A stretch of DNA of 64,000 nucleotides from CBDBKE01 sp965218055 (GTDB lineage: Bacteria > Acidobacteriota > Terriglobia > JAJPHL01 > JAPKYU01): positions 2,914,001-2,978,000 of the forward strand of contig CBDCKA010000002.1 in assembly GCA_965218055.1 (NCBI GenBank), read 5' to 3'. The position numbers and the translations under genes were made by a program. Numbering within the stretch: position 1 is the stretch's first letter; the number at the start of each line of letters is the position of its first letter. Of the stretch, positions 48,754-59,583 are shown piece by piece. The notes beneath the pieces were generated by a model. It saw only the letters and a program-made list of their open reading frames with translations. It was not told the DNA's origin and searched no databases.

Positions 48754-49875
48754 TTACCCGACGCCCACCGGCTTGGCGCCCACCACGCGCGCCATCACTT
48801 CCAGCGCCCGGTCAATCATCTGCCGGTTCACATCCAAGTGGGTGACCATGCGCATCGTTTCCGGGCTGACTGCCGAGGCCAGCACGTTGTGCTCTTTCAG
48901 CCTGGCCGACACCTCGGTAGAAGTCAGCCCCGTGCCGGAGACATCCAGGATCAAGATGTTGGTCTGAACCTTGGCGGGATTGATCCGGATCCCGGGAATC
49001 TGGGCCAGCCCTTCGGCCAGGTAGCGCGCATTGTCGTGGTCTTCCGCCAGCCGCTGTGACCCCTTTTCCAGGGCGACGAGGCCCGCAGCAGCCAGCACCC
49101 CCACCTGGCGCATGCCGCCGCCGAGCGTCTTCCGGTGGACGCGCGCCTTCTCGATGAAGTCGCGGCTGCCGACCAGCATCGAGCCCACCGGCGCCCCCAG
49201 CCCTTTCGACAGGCAGAACATCACCGAGTCGCACTTTGCGGTCAGGGTGCGCACGTCGCGGCCCAGGTGGGTAGCGGCGTTGAAGATGCGCGCCCCGTCC
49301 ATATGTACGGGGATGCCAACATGGTGCGCCGCATCGCAAATCTCTGCAATGACCTCCTGCGGATAGACGGTGCCGCCGGCTAAGTTATGCGTGCTCTCCA
49401 GCAAGATGAGCCCGGTCTGCGTGCGGTAATAAACCTTGGGCCGAATCTGGCGCTTCAATTGCTCCCAGCGCAGGATGCCAGCCTCGGCATAGATGGGGCG
49501 GGGCACGGCGCCGGCGATGGCGCTCATGGCACCCATCTCGTAGTTGTAGATATGTCCCCGCTCTTCGCAGATCACCTCATTTCCGGGCCGAGTGTGGATT
49601 TTGACGGCAATCAAGTTCCCCATCGAACCGGAAGGGACAAACAGCGCTGCTTCGCGCCCGAAAATCTCCGCTGCACGCTCCTGCAGGCGGTTGACGGTGG
49701 GGTCCTCCATGTAGACGTCGTCGCCCACTTCGGCCTCGGCCATGGCCCGGCGCATCTCGGCCGAGGGCTTGGTGACGGTGTCGCTGCGCAAGTCCACCAC
49801 ACTGCGCTCCGTCTCGGATGTTCCTTTTGAGGATCGGGCTTTCGGGTTAGGCTCTGCTTGCACGGTTTTCTTCAT
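48754..49875 (-). CDS. ltaE: Low-specificity L-threonine aldolase
   Basis: 373 aa, PLP fold type I. Cleaves L-threonine/allo-threonine to glycine and acetaldehyde. DLRSDTVTKPSAEMRRAMAEAEVGDDVYMEDPTVNRL, LFVPSGSMGNLIAVKIH, LESTHNLAGGTVYP, MDGARIFNAATHLGRD, and the Schiff-base lysine in FCLSKGLGAPVGS. Start ATG 49875 is preceded by GGAG at 7 nt; a GTG 12 nt further upstream is possible. A ~30-residue basic N-terminal extension precedes the conserved part. Confidence 0.93.
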   Translation of the reverse strand: MKKTVQAEPNPKARSSKGTSETERSVVDLRSDTVTKPSAEMRRAMAEAEVGDDVYMEDPTVNRLQERAAEIFGREAALFVPSGSMGNLIAVKIHTRPGNEVICEERGHIYNYEMGAMSAIAGAVPRPIYAEAGILRWEQLKRQIRPKVYYRTQTGLILLESTHNLAGGTVYPQEVIAEICDAAHHVGIPVHMDGARIFNAATHLGRDVRTLTAKCDSVMFCLSKGLGAPVGSMLVGSRDFIEKARVHRKTLGGGMRQVGVLAAAGLVALEKGSQRLAEDHDNARYLAEGLAQIPGIRINPAKVQTNILILDVSGTGLTSTEVSARLKEHNVLASAVSPETMRMVTHLDVNRQMIDRALEVMARVVGAKPVGVG

Positions 49876-49977
49876 CAGACGCTCCACTCAGTTACAACAA
49901 TTCGTCCAGTCTCCGCTGCGCCCTCTATACGAGCAACTCATTGAATCGCTTCCGGGCGAATGGTGTACATCCCAGTG

Positions 49978-51138
49978 TCAGTGGATGAAAGCGCTAAAGA
50001 CTTCGTTGGAAAGAAGGCGGCCGCGATGGGTCAGGTGCAGCCGGCCTTCGGAAAATTTCAGCAGGCCGGCTTCGGCCAATTCATCAATTTCGCGACGGTA
50101 GCGATGGTGATCGGCCGGCGAAAGTTCCACCCCGTCATTGCGGCGCAAGCCGAGGAACATGCGCTCTTCCGCACGGTGGCGCTCATCCAACCAATAGCGC
50201 TCGGCCACCGGCAACTGTTGCCGGCCGACTCGCTCCAGATATTCCTCCAGCGAATCGATATTAGCCCACCGCTCGGTTCCATCAAACGAATGCGCGTCCA
50301 GGCCAAAACCCTGGTAGGGAGCGCCTCCCCAGTACTTGCGGTTGTGCCGCGAGTCGCGGCCGGGCAGGGCAAAGTTGGAAATTTCATACTGGCCGTAGCC
50401 CATCCCCGTGAGCTGCTCGCCGGCGCGGCAGTAAAAGTCGGCAACCGCATCTTCCTCCGGCAGGTTCGAGGCCGAGCAGCGAGTGCCGCCCGCCAGCGCT
50501 TCGGCGCCCAGGTGGCTGTCGGCGTCAATCTCCAGCGTGTACACCGAGACGTGCGCCGGGCGCAGGCGCGCTACCCAGTCCAGAGAGGTCTGCCAACTGG
50601 CGGCGGTCTGGTGAGGAAGCCCGGCAATCAGGTCGAACGAGATGTTGGTGATTCCAGCGGCGCACAGTGCCGCGACGTCGGCCGCAACCATTTCATCCCG
50701 GTGCGGGCGGCCCACTGCCTTCAGCTCGCGCTCCACAAACGACTGCACTCCCAGGCTCACCCGGTTCACTCCAAAGGCCTGCCAGGTGTCCACAAGCTCT
50801 CGGCTGAAGCTTCCCGGGGCCGCTTCCAGGGTGATCTCGGCGTCTGCCGTAACGGAAAACACCTGCCGCAGTTCCGCCAACAGGCGGCCGAGCTGGCTGC
50901 CCGTGAGCAGGCTTGGCGTTCCGCCACCCAGGTAAATGGAATCGGCAGTAGGGCTGGAGCCGCCCGTCGCCGAATGCCAACTACACGAACGGATTTCCCA
51001 ACAGAGCGCGTCGAGGTACTGTGGCGGCTTTTCCGGGTGAAAAACTCCCGAGGCGAAGTTGCAATAGGTGCACTTGAAGCGGCAAAAGGGAATGCTCACA
51101 TAGAGACCCCAGAGAGGCTGCCCAGAATTAACCGGCAA
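49978..51138 (-). CDS. hemW: Radical SAM heme chaperone HemW
   Basis: 386 aa. Radical-SAM cluster motif CRFKCTYC (C-x3-C-x2-C) near the N-terminus in LYVSIPFCRFKCTYCNFAS. It is followed by SIYLGGGTPSLL, ITLEAAPGS, NRVSLGVQSF and a C-terminal HemN_C-type region (RAEERMFLGLRRNDGVEL, then GLLKFSEGRLHLTHRGRLLSNEV). HemW rather than HemN is indicated by CxxxCxxC followed by N and the absence of HemN-specific N-terminal extension. It overlaps yjbQ by 11 nt. Confidence 0.91.
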   Translation of the reverse strand: MPVNSGQPLWGLYVSIPFCRFKCTYCNFASGVFHPEKPPQYLDALCWEIRSCSWHSATGGSSPTADSIYLGGGTPSLLTGSQLGRLLAELRQVFSVTADAEITLEAAPGSFSRELVDTWQAFGVNRVSLGVQSFVERELKAVGRPHRDEMVAADVAALCAAGITNISFDLIAGLPHQTAASWQTSLDWVARLRPAHVSVYTLEIDADSHLGAEALAGGTRCSASNLPEEDAVADFYCRAGEQLTGMGYGQYEISNFALPGRDSRHNRKYWGGAPYQGFGLDAHSFDGTERWANIDSLEEYLERVGRQQLPVAERYWLDERHRAEERMFLGLRRNDGVELSPADHHRYRREIDELAEAGLLKFSEGRLHLTHRGRLLSNEVFSAFIH

Positions 51139-51526
51139 TGATTTTCACCTTCAGTTCGCGTTGGCGAGGCCCGTCAAATTCGCAAAAAAAGATGCCCTGC
51201 CAGCGTCCCAGCGCCAGCCGGCCGTCTTCGATGGGGACGGTCTCCGAGGTGCCGACCAGGGTGGCCTTGATGTGGGAGTCGGCGTTGCCCTCCCAGTGCT
51301 TGTAGCCACCGTCTTTGGGGAACAGCTTGCGCAGGACGGTGTCCACGTCGGCCATCACGTCCGGGTCATCGGATTCGTTGACGGCAACCGCCGCGGTCGT
51401 GTGCGGGACGTAGAGGTAGCACACCCCGCTTTTCACCCCGGCGGTGCGCACCAACTTTCCCACCTCAGCGGTGACGTCGCGCGTCTCGTTCCTCGCTTCG
51501 GTCTTGATGCGGAGCGTATGCAGCAC
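51128..51526 (-). CDS. YjbQ/UPF0047 family protein
   Basis: 132 aa. Complete family signature: VCYLYVPHTTAAVAVNESDDPDVMADVD, HWEGNADSHIKATLVGTSETVPIEDGRLALGRWQGIFFCEFDGPRQRELKVKI. Members have been linked to weak thiamine-phosphate synthase activity, but the physiological role is not settled. First gene of the hemW pair (11-nt overlap). Confidence 0.9.
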   Translation of the reverse strand: MLHTLRIKTEARNETRDVTAEVGKLVRTAGVKSGVCYLYVPHTTAAVAVNESDDPDVMADVDTVLRKLFPKDGGYKHWEGNADSHIKATLVGTSETVPIEDGRLALGRWQGIFFCEFDGPRQRELKVKIIAG

Positions 51527-51644
51527 GTCAATTCTGAATTATACCCATTCGGGCAGGGCGGTGTACACGGGCCCAGGCGGCAGGCTCCCATACCTGCTAG
51601 CAGGATGCTGCGCTGGGAAACGGAGATGCGATCAATCTCGGCTT

Positions 51645-53333
<1,689 letters not shown>

Positions 53334-53373
53334 GCGCGTATTCCCAATTAAAACAGATTCGATCCCTGGCCGC

Positions 53374-55350
53374 TCACATCACTTCGGGGATTTCAATGCC
53401 CAGCAGATCCAGGGCGCACTCCAGTTGGCTGCGGACGAAGCCGGCCAGCCATAACAGAAACAGCTTCTTCCCTGGATCAGGTTCTCGCAGGATTGGGTGG
53501 CGATGGTAAAAATTGTTGAAGCTCTGCGCCAGCTGGAAGGCGAACTTGGCGACGACCGCAGGCTCACTGGTGGCCAGCGCCTGCTCGGCCACCGCGTCGG
53601 CCTGTGAGGCCAGCAACGCCAGTTGCCAATATTCCGGGCCCGCCGGGGAACTCAAGGCCCCAGCCAGTGTGTCGGCAGAGAGGCGGCTGAAGTCGGGCGG
53701 CGTGTCGAGCTTGCGAAAAATGCTGGCGGCCCGCACCGCCGCGTACTGCGCGTAGGGCCCGGTCTCTCCCTCAAAGCTGAGCGCCTCAGCAAAGTCAAAG
53801 GCAATCACAGAGGCGCGCGTGTACTTCAGCAGGAAGTAGCGCAGCGCGCCGATTGCTATCCGCCGCGCCACCTGCTGCTGGAACTCGGCTGGCGCTTCCG
53901 TGTGGCGCGAGCGCACTTCAGCCAGTGCCTGCTGCTCGAGCCGGTCCATCAGGTCGTCGGCCTTTACGCCCAGCCCCTTGCGGCCGGAGACCTCGACATA
54001 GGGTCGCTTCTGTTCCTCCGGCGAGAGCTCGATACCCAGCTCGCCGCAGCAGCGCGGCGACAGAGCGACCATCTCATATGCGAAGTGCACCGACCTGTCG
54101 GCCTGCCCGGCGAAGCCCAGCGCCCTCAAGCCCTGGGCCACGATGTTTTGCAGGTAGGACTGCCGCACGTCAATCACGTTGTAGACCATCTCGGCACGGC
54201 CGAACGGCGGAACACCGTCTTGGGGCGGGGCAGTGGTGGTGACCCAAACCTGATGTCCGTCGGGATAGCGGTGGAGGGGCCGGTAGTGAAAGTCGCGATC
54301 GAGGAGTCCGAACTTCCAGAGCTGGTAAGCGATGTCCTTGCCAACGTAGGTCACGGTGCCGTTCGAGCGCATGATGACCTTAGCGTCGTCGGGGGAGCGC
54401 CCCGCGGCATCTGGTTCTTTTGGGGGGTCTTCCACGGCGGCTCCGGTCGAATCCACGGGCATGATCCAGCAACCCCGGTTCCGGCCCTCGGTTTCGAGAT
54501 GAATGGCGCCGCGCTCCTTCAGCAGGGAGAAGGCCTGGTCCCAAAACTTCAGCCGCAGGATTTCACTCTCGCGGGGCAGCAGGTCGTATTGCACATTCAA
54601 CCGCTGCATCGTGGCTAGGTGAGCGTGGACGATGTTTTCCGCAACGACGTCAGCCAGCTCTGCTGCCTCGCCCTGCCCGTGTTCAATTTCCCGCAACGTC
54701 TGGCCGCGCAGCTCCAGCCGCGCCGGATCCTCGTCGTAAAAGCGGGAAACGCGGGCGTACAGGTCCCAGCAGTAGTAGTCGAAGCGTACCCCGGGATCGG
54801 CGAGCAGCTTGCGAACGTCAGCGGTTGTCTTCTGCTCCAAGTGCCAGAATGCAACGACCACGTCGGCGACCTGCACGCCCGTGTTGTCAATATAGTTCTG
54901 TACTTCAACCTCGCGCCCACGGGCCCGCAGCGTCCGCACCAGCGTGTCTCCCAGCGCGGCGTTGCGAAGGTGGCCGATGTGCGCCGCCTTGTTGGGGTTG
55001 ATGTTGGTATGCTCGACGACGATTTTGCCCCGTGCCGCTGCTGGCTCGTCCCGCTCCCCGCGCACCAGCCCTGCCAGATACGCCGGGCGGTCGAAGAACA
55101 CGTTGATGTAGCCGCCGCCGGCTGGCTCCAATCGCTCCACGCCTTCGATCGGCGGCATCGCCTTCACCACCTCCTCGGCGATCTGGCGCGGGGGGCGTTT
55201 CAGCGTTTTGGCCAGCTCAAAGCAGAAGGGCAACGCCATTTCGCCGAATTCCGGCCGCCGCGGCTGTTCGACCAGCAGCGACATCTGGTAGCGCGCGCGG
55301 AGAAATTCCTCGAAGGCACTGCGAATCCGTGTTTGCCGGCGCAAGTACAT
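53374..55350 (-). CDS. argS: Arginyl-tRNA synthetase
   Basis: 658 aa, class I synthetase. N-terminal add-1 domain, HIGH motif in NPNKAAHIGHLRNAALGDTL, and VSGRKGLGVKADDLMD at the KMSKS position (degenerate, as is common in ArgRS). The C-terminal anticodon-binding domain ends QSFNNFYHRHPILREPD...SQLECALDLLGIEIPEVM. A long insert in the catalytic domain around CWIMPVDSTGAAVEDPPKEPDAAGRSPDDAKVIMRS makes it longer than E. coli ArgRS. Start ATG 55350; divergent from larC. Confidence 0.95.
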   Translation of the reverse strand: MYLRRQTRIRSAFEEFLRARYQMSLLVEQPRRPEFGEMALPFCFELAKTLKRPPRQIAEEVVKAMPPIEGVERLEPAGGGYINVFFDRPAYLAGLVRGERDEPAAARGKIVVEHTNINPNKAAHIGHLRNAALGDTLVRTLRARGREVEVQNYIDNTGVQVADVVVAFWHLEQKTTADVRKLLADPGVRFDYYCWDLYARVSRFYDEDPARLELRGQTLREIEHGQGEAAELADVVAENIVHAHLATMQRLNVQYDLLPRESEILRLKFWDQAFSLLKERGAIHLETEGRNRGCWIMPVDSTGAAVEDPPKEPDAAGRSPDDAKVIMRSNGTVTYVGKDIAYQLWKFGLLDRDFHYRPLHRYPDGHQVWVTTTAPPQDGVPPFGRAEMVYNVIDVRQSYLQNIVAQGLRALGFAGQADRSVHFAYEMVALSPRCCGELGIELSPEEQKRPYVEVSGRKGLGVKADDLMDRLEQQALAEVRSRHTEAPAEFQQQVARRIAIGALRYFLLKYTRASVIAFDFAEALSFEGETGPYAQYAAVRAASIFRKLDTPPDFSRLSADTLAGALSSPAGPEYWQLALLASQADAVAEQALATSEPAVVAKFAFQLAQSFNNFYHRHPILREPDPGKKLFLLWLAGFVRSQLECALDLLGIEIPEVM

Positions 55351-55452
55351 TGCTGTTGTCAGTTTCCTAGCAATCGTTCAGAATGATAGGTTTAAGCGCG
55401 GGGTGTCAACCATCAAGTGAGTCGGGCCCGAGGGGCCACAAGGCATGGTCGT

Positions 55453-56661
55453 ATGAGGATTGCCTATCTGGAGTGCTTTTCTGGAGTGAGCGGCGACATG
55501 CTGTTGGGCGCGCTGGCTGATGCGGGGGCGTCCGCCTCGGAGCTGGCATCGGTCCCGGAAAAGCTGGGGCTGGCTGGGGCTTCTCTGCGGCTGGCGAGAA
55601 CCAAGAGGTCGCATATCAGCGCCACCCAGGCGCACGTGGAAGAAGGAGAGAAATCGGCACATCCCCACCGCTCGCTGTCCGCCATCGAAAAGATGATCGC
55701 GCGCTCCTCGTTGTCGGAGCGCACTCGGGAGACCGCGATTGCCGTTTTCCGCCGCCTGGGAGAGGCCGAGTCGCGCGTCCACAACGTGCCGCTTGAGAAA
55801 GTTCACTTTCATGAAGTGGGCGCCGTGGATTCGCTGGTGGACATTGTGGGCACCTGTGCCGGACTGGAACTGCTGGGCATCGAGAAGCTGTACTGCTCGC
55901 CGCTGAACGTTGGCAGCGGCACGGTGCGCACCGAGCACGGCGTTCTGCCGGTGCCGGCGCCGGCCACCGTGGAGTTGCTGAAAGCCGTTGGCGCGCCGGT
56001 GTACTCGTCCGGCCCGGAGGCCGAGCTGGTCACGCCCACCGGCGCTGCTGTCGTGGCGACGCTGGCCGCCGGCTTTGGCACATTGCCTGCTATGAAGGTG
56101 GTAGCTGCCGGTTACGGCGCGGGCTCTCGGGATTTCCCCGAGCAGCCAAACACGCTCCGGATTCTCATTGGGGAACTCGCCGGCAGCTCGGTGGAAGCGG
56201 CGGCCCCGGCGGCAACCGTGTCCGTGATCGAAGCCAACATTGACGATATGAACCCGCAGATCGCCGGGCACCTCGCCGAGCAGGCCCTTGCCGCCGGGGC
56301 GCTGGATATCTACTTCACCCCGGTGCATATGAAAAAGAACCGGGCGGGCATGGTGGTCTCGCTAGTGGTCGAGCCGGCCGACCGGGACCGTCTGGCGCGC
56401 CTGCTGTTCCGGGAGAGCACCACCATCGGCGTGCGCATCTACACGGCCGAGCGGCACACCCTGGACCGCGCCCACGTTACGGTGGACACCGCCTACGGTC
56501 CGCTGCGGGTCAAAGTCTCCCGGCTGGATGGCGAAATCCTGAACTTTGCTCCCGAGTTCGACGACTGCCAGCGGGCCGCCCGCCAGCGCGGCGTCCCGCT
56601 GAAAACGGTGCTGGCCGAAGCCAATTTCCGCTACCTGGAAAAGTTCGGGAAAACGGATTGA
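55453..56661 (+). CDS. larC: LarC-like nickel-insertion protein
   Basis: 402 aa from ATG 55453 (MRIAYLECFSGVSGDMLLGALADAGA), AAGG 9 nt upstream. LarC inserts nickel into the pincer cofactor of lactate racemase. VHFHEVGAVDSLVDIVG, LPVPAPATVELLKAVGAPVYSSGPEAELVTPTGAA, IEANIDDMNPQIAGHLAEQAL and DIYFTPVHMKKNRAGMVVSLV are characteristic. No larA, larB or larE is seen in the window, so pincer synthesis must be encoded elsewhere or this is a stand-alone relative. Its stop overlaps a TTG upstream of metG and lies 5 nt before metG. Confidence 0.9.
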   Translation: MRIAYLECFSGVSGDMLLGALADAGASASELASVPEKLGLAGASLRLARTKRSHISATQAHVEEGEKSAHPHRSLSAIEKMIARSSLSERTRETAIAVFRRLGEAESRVHNVPLEKVHFHEVGAVDSLVDIVGTCAGLELLGIEKLYCSPLNVGSGTVRTEHGVLPVPAPATVELLKAVGAPVYSSGPEAELVTPTGAAVVATLAAGFGTLPAMKVVAAGYGAGSRDFPEQPNTLRILIGELAGSSVEAAAPAATVSVIEANIDDMNPQIAGHLAEQALAAGALDIYFTPVHMKKNRAGMVVSLVVEPADRDRLARLLFRESTTIGVRIYTAERHTLDRAHVTVDTAYGPLRVKVSRLDGEILNFAPEFDDCQRAARQRGVPLKTVLAEANFRYLEKFGKTD

Positions 56662-56666
56662 GCAGC

Positions 56667-58676
56667 ATGCGCAAGTATTACCTGACCACTCCCATCTACT
56701 ACGTGAATGCCCGGCCGCATCTGGGCCACACCTATTCCACGATGGTGGCCGACGTGGTTCGCCGCTTCCGGCGCATGCAGGGTCAGGAAGCCTTCCTGTT
56801 GACGGGCACCGACGAGCACGGCCAGAAGGTGGAGCGCTCCGCCCAGGCAGCCGGAATGAGCCCGCAGCAGTTCGCCGACCGCATTTCGGAAACCTTCCGC
56901 TCGCTGTGGAAGGATCTGGGGCTCGGATTGGACTTCTTCGTACGCACGACCGAGCCGCGCCACGCACTGGCTGTGGCCCGTCTTTTTGAGACGGCGCGTG
57001 CTGCCGGCCATATTTACAAAGGTAGCTACACCGGCCCCTATTGCGTCTTTGACGAGTTGTACGTCGGCGAGGGGAAGGTGGGCGAGCCCTGCCCCGAGTG
57101 CGGCCGGCCCACCGAGCAGGTCACCGAGGAAAACTACTTCTTCCGGCTATCGGCGTTCCAGGATCGGCTGCTCGAGCTCTACGAGCAACAGCCGGAGTTC
57201 GTCCGGCCCGAGTCGCGCCGCAACGAAGTCATCTCCTTTGTGCGCGGCGGGCTGCGCGACCTTTCCATCAGCCGCACGACGTTGAAGTGGGGCATCCCGC
57301 TACCCACCGGCGATAACCATGTGTTCTACGTCTGGTTCGACGCGCTGACCTCCTACATGAGCGGGATCGGCTACGGGCAGGGCGGGGAACAGGAGAAACG
57401 CTGGAAGCGCCTCTGGCCTGCCGACCTGCACCTGGTAGGTAAGGAAATCCTGCGTTTCCACGCCGTCTACTGGCCGGCCTTCCTGATGGCTGCCGGCCTG
57501 ACGCTGCCGCGCTCGATCTACGCACATGGCTGGCTCCTGTTCGAGCAGGACAAGATGAGCAAGTCGCGCGGCAACATCGTGCGCGCCCAACCCATCCAGC
57601 GCGTGGTGGGCGCCGACGGGCTGCGCTACTTCCTGCTGCGCGAGATCGTCTTTGGCCAAGACGGCTCGTTCAGCTACGACGCCCTGGTGGACCGCTACAA
57701 CAGCGACCTGGCCAACGGTCTGGGAAACTTAGCCAAACGAACCCTGGACATGATCGCCCGCTACTGTGGCGCGCAGATCCCGGCGGCTTCACCCGTTGCC
57801 GAGCAGCTTGAGGGTGACCGTGAGATCCAGCGCCGGGCCGGGGCATCCATTGAGGCAACAGTGACTGCATTCGACGCCCTGGAGTTTTCGCGCGGTCTGG
57901 AAGCCATCTGGGCGTTGATTGCAGCGGTCAACAAATACCTGGTGGAGAACGCCCCCTGGGCACTGGCGGAAGAACCAGAGCAGCGGGGCCGGGTGGCTAC
58001 GGTGCTCTACACCGCTGCCGAGGCGCTGCGCATCGCAGCGGTGCTGGTCGCTCCTGTGCTGCCGGTTGCTTCCGGGCGGATATGGCGGCAGCTGGGCCGG
58101 CAGGGGGAAGCGGGGGAGCAGTTGCTGGCCAACCTGAAGTGGGGGCAATTGCGAAATGGCCAGCAGATCGGCAAGGTCGAGGCAATCTTTCCCCGGCTGG
58201 ATCGGGAGGCCGCCGTGGCAGCAATGCGCCGCCTGGAGGAGGTACTGCAAAAGGAGGAGGCTTTGGCGCGTGAAAAGGAAGCAACGGGCGTGCGCGTGGA
58301 AGCGGCCCCGCCGGCGGCTCCGTCGTCGTCGGCGACGGCCAGCAGCCAGCGAATCGGCCTGGAAGATTTCGAGAAAGTGGAGATGCACGTGGGACAGGTG
58401 CGCACCGCCGAACGGGTGAAGGGAACCAAGAAACTTCTGCAAATGACCGTGGACATCGGCAGCGAGGTGCGCCAGATCGTTGCCGGCATTGCTGAGCAAT
58501 ACCCCCCCGAGTCTTTGCCGGGCCGCAAGGTAGTTGTTGTGACCAACCTGGCGCCCCGGAAGCTCCGCGGGATTGAATCGAACGGTATGGTGCTGGCCGC
58601 CGCCGTAGGTGAAGCAGGCGTCCCGGTGCTGATCAGCGTGCCGGACGAGGTGCCGAACGGCTCCCGGCTGCGCTAG
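56667..58676 (+). CDS. metG: Methionyl-tRNA synthetase
   Basis: 669 aa. HIGH-type motif in YYVNARPHLGHTYSTMVADV, one zinc-knuckle pair (GEPCPECGRPTEQ), WFDALTSYMSGIGYG, KMSKS in FEQDKMSKSRGNIV. The C-terminal ~110 residues are the Trbp111-like tRNA-binding domain (DFEKVEMHVGQVRTAERVKGTKKLLQMTVDIG), separated by an Ala/Pro/Ser-rich linker. Start at ATG 56667; TTG 56658 overlaps the larC stop but lacks support. Cotranscribed with larC and probably tatD. Confidence 0.96.
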   Translation: MRKYYLTTPIYYVNARPHLGHTYSTMVADVVRRFRRMQGQEAFLLTGTDEHGQKVERSAQAAGMSPQQFADRISETFRSLWKDLGLGLDFFVRTTEPRHALAVARLFETARAAGHIYKGSYTGPYCVFDELYVGEGKVGEPCPECGRPTEQVTEENYFFRLSAFQDRLLELYEQQPEFVRPESRRNEVISFVRGGLRDLSISRTTLKWGIPLPTGDNHVFYVWFDALTSYMSGIGYGQGGEQEKRWKRLWPADLHLVGKEILRFHAVYWPAFLMAAGLTLPRSIYAHGWLLFEQDKMSKSRGNIVRAQPIQRVVGADGLRYFLLREIVFGQDGSFSYDALVDRYNSDLANGLGNLAKRTLDMIARYCGAQIPAASPVAEQLEGDREIQRRAGASIEATVTAFDALEFSRGLEAIWALIAAVNKYLVENAPWALAEEPEQRGRVATVLYTAAEALRIAAVLVAPVLPVASGRIWRQLGRQGEAGEQLLANLKWGQLRNGQQIGKVEAIFPRLDREAAVAAMRRLEEVLQKEEALAREKEATGVRVEAAPPAAPSSSATASSQRIGLEDFEKVEMHVGQVRTAERVKGTKKLLQMTVDIGSEVRQIVAGIAEQYPPESLPGRKVVVVTNLAPRKLRGIESNGMVLAAAVGEAGVPVLISVPDEVPNGSRLR

Positions 58677-58732
58677 TGACGTGGTAGCGGCAGGCTTTGA
58701 CAGGTTTTAGCAGGCCATTGCCTCGGCGCGTT

Positions 58733-58750
58733 GGCGTCCTGAAGGACGCC
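58733..58750. repeat. Perfect hairpin in the metG-tatD gap
   Basis: GGCGTCC-TGAA-GGACGCC, flanked by imperfectly matching outer arms. There is no T run, so it is unlikely to be a simple terminator; it may belong to a dispersed palindromic repeat. Tetraloop TGAA. Confidence 0.6.
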
Positions 58751-58784
58751 ACTACGTAGATTTGGTATGTTGGCTGGGTTCTGT

Positions 58785-59570
58785 ATGTTGGTTGATTCTC
58801 ACTGCCATCTGGATTTTCCGCAGTTTGACGCGGACCGCGAGGCCGTGCTCGAACGCGCCGAGCAGGCAGGCCTGCGGGCGCTGGTGGCGATTGGGGTAGG
58901 GAAGGGACCGCCGGAATTGGATGCGGGGCTGCGTATGGCCGCGTTGCGCTCCTGGATTCACCCGACCATCGGCATCCACCCACACGAGGCCAGGCAGGCT
59001 GACGAGGCAGCCTTCGCCGGCCTCGAGCGCTTGGCGGCCGAGACGCGGGTTGTGGCCGTGGGAGAGATTGGCCTGGATTACCACCACGAGAATTCGCCCC
59101 GAGCCGTGCAACAGGAGGTGTTTGTTCGCCAGATGGAGCTGGCCCGGCGGGCCGAAAAACCAATCATCATCCACTGCCGCGACGCGTGGCCGGACTGCTT
59201 GGCGTTGTTGCGAACCCACTGGGGTCCCCATGGCCTCCCAGGCATCTTTCATTGCTTCAGCGGTGACCTGGCAATAGCCCAGGAGGGGTTGGAGATGGGC
59301 TTTTACGTTTCTTTTGCCGGCAACCTGACTTTTTCCAAAGCGGGAGAATTGCGAGACGTGGCCCGCCAGATTCCGCGGGACCGCCTACTGGTGGAAACCG
59401 ACGCTCCGTACCTGGCCCCGGTGCCACATCGTGGACGGCGGAATGAGCCGGCGTTTGTGGCTGCGGTGGCCAACCAGTTGGCGGCGCTCCACGGGGTTGT
59501 TCCGGAGGAGATGGCCGAGCAGACGGCTCAAAACTTTTTTCGATTGCTGATGCCCAGCACCTGCCCCTAA
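58785..59570 (+). CDS. tatD: TatD-family metal-dependent deoxyribonuclease
   Basis: 261 aa from ATG 58785 (MLVDSHCHLDFPQFDADREAVLERA); an in-frame ATG 18 nt upstream is less likely. Amidohydrolase metal ligands visible: DSHCHLD, GEIGLDYHHENSPRAVQQEVFVRQM, IIHCRDAWPD, GIFHCFSGD and LLVETDAPYLAPVPHRGRRNEPAFV. TatD enzymes act as Mg2+-dependent 3'-5' exonucleases in DNA repair. The order metG-tatD is conserved in many genomes. Confidence 0.93.
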   Translation: MLVDSHCHLDFPQFDADREAVLERAEQAGLRALVAIGVGKGPPELDAGLRMAALRSWIHPTIGIHPHEARQADEAAFAGLERLAAETRVVAVGEIGLDYHHENSPRAVQQEVFVRQMELARRAEKPIIIHCRDAWPDCLALLRTHWGPHGLPGIFHCFSGDLAIAQEGLEMGFYVSFAGNLTFSKAGELRDVARQIPRDRLLVETDAPYLAPVPHRGRRNEPAFVAAVANQLAALHGVVPEEMAEQTAQNFFRLLMPSTCP

Positions 59571-59583
59571 ACTATTTCTGCAG

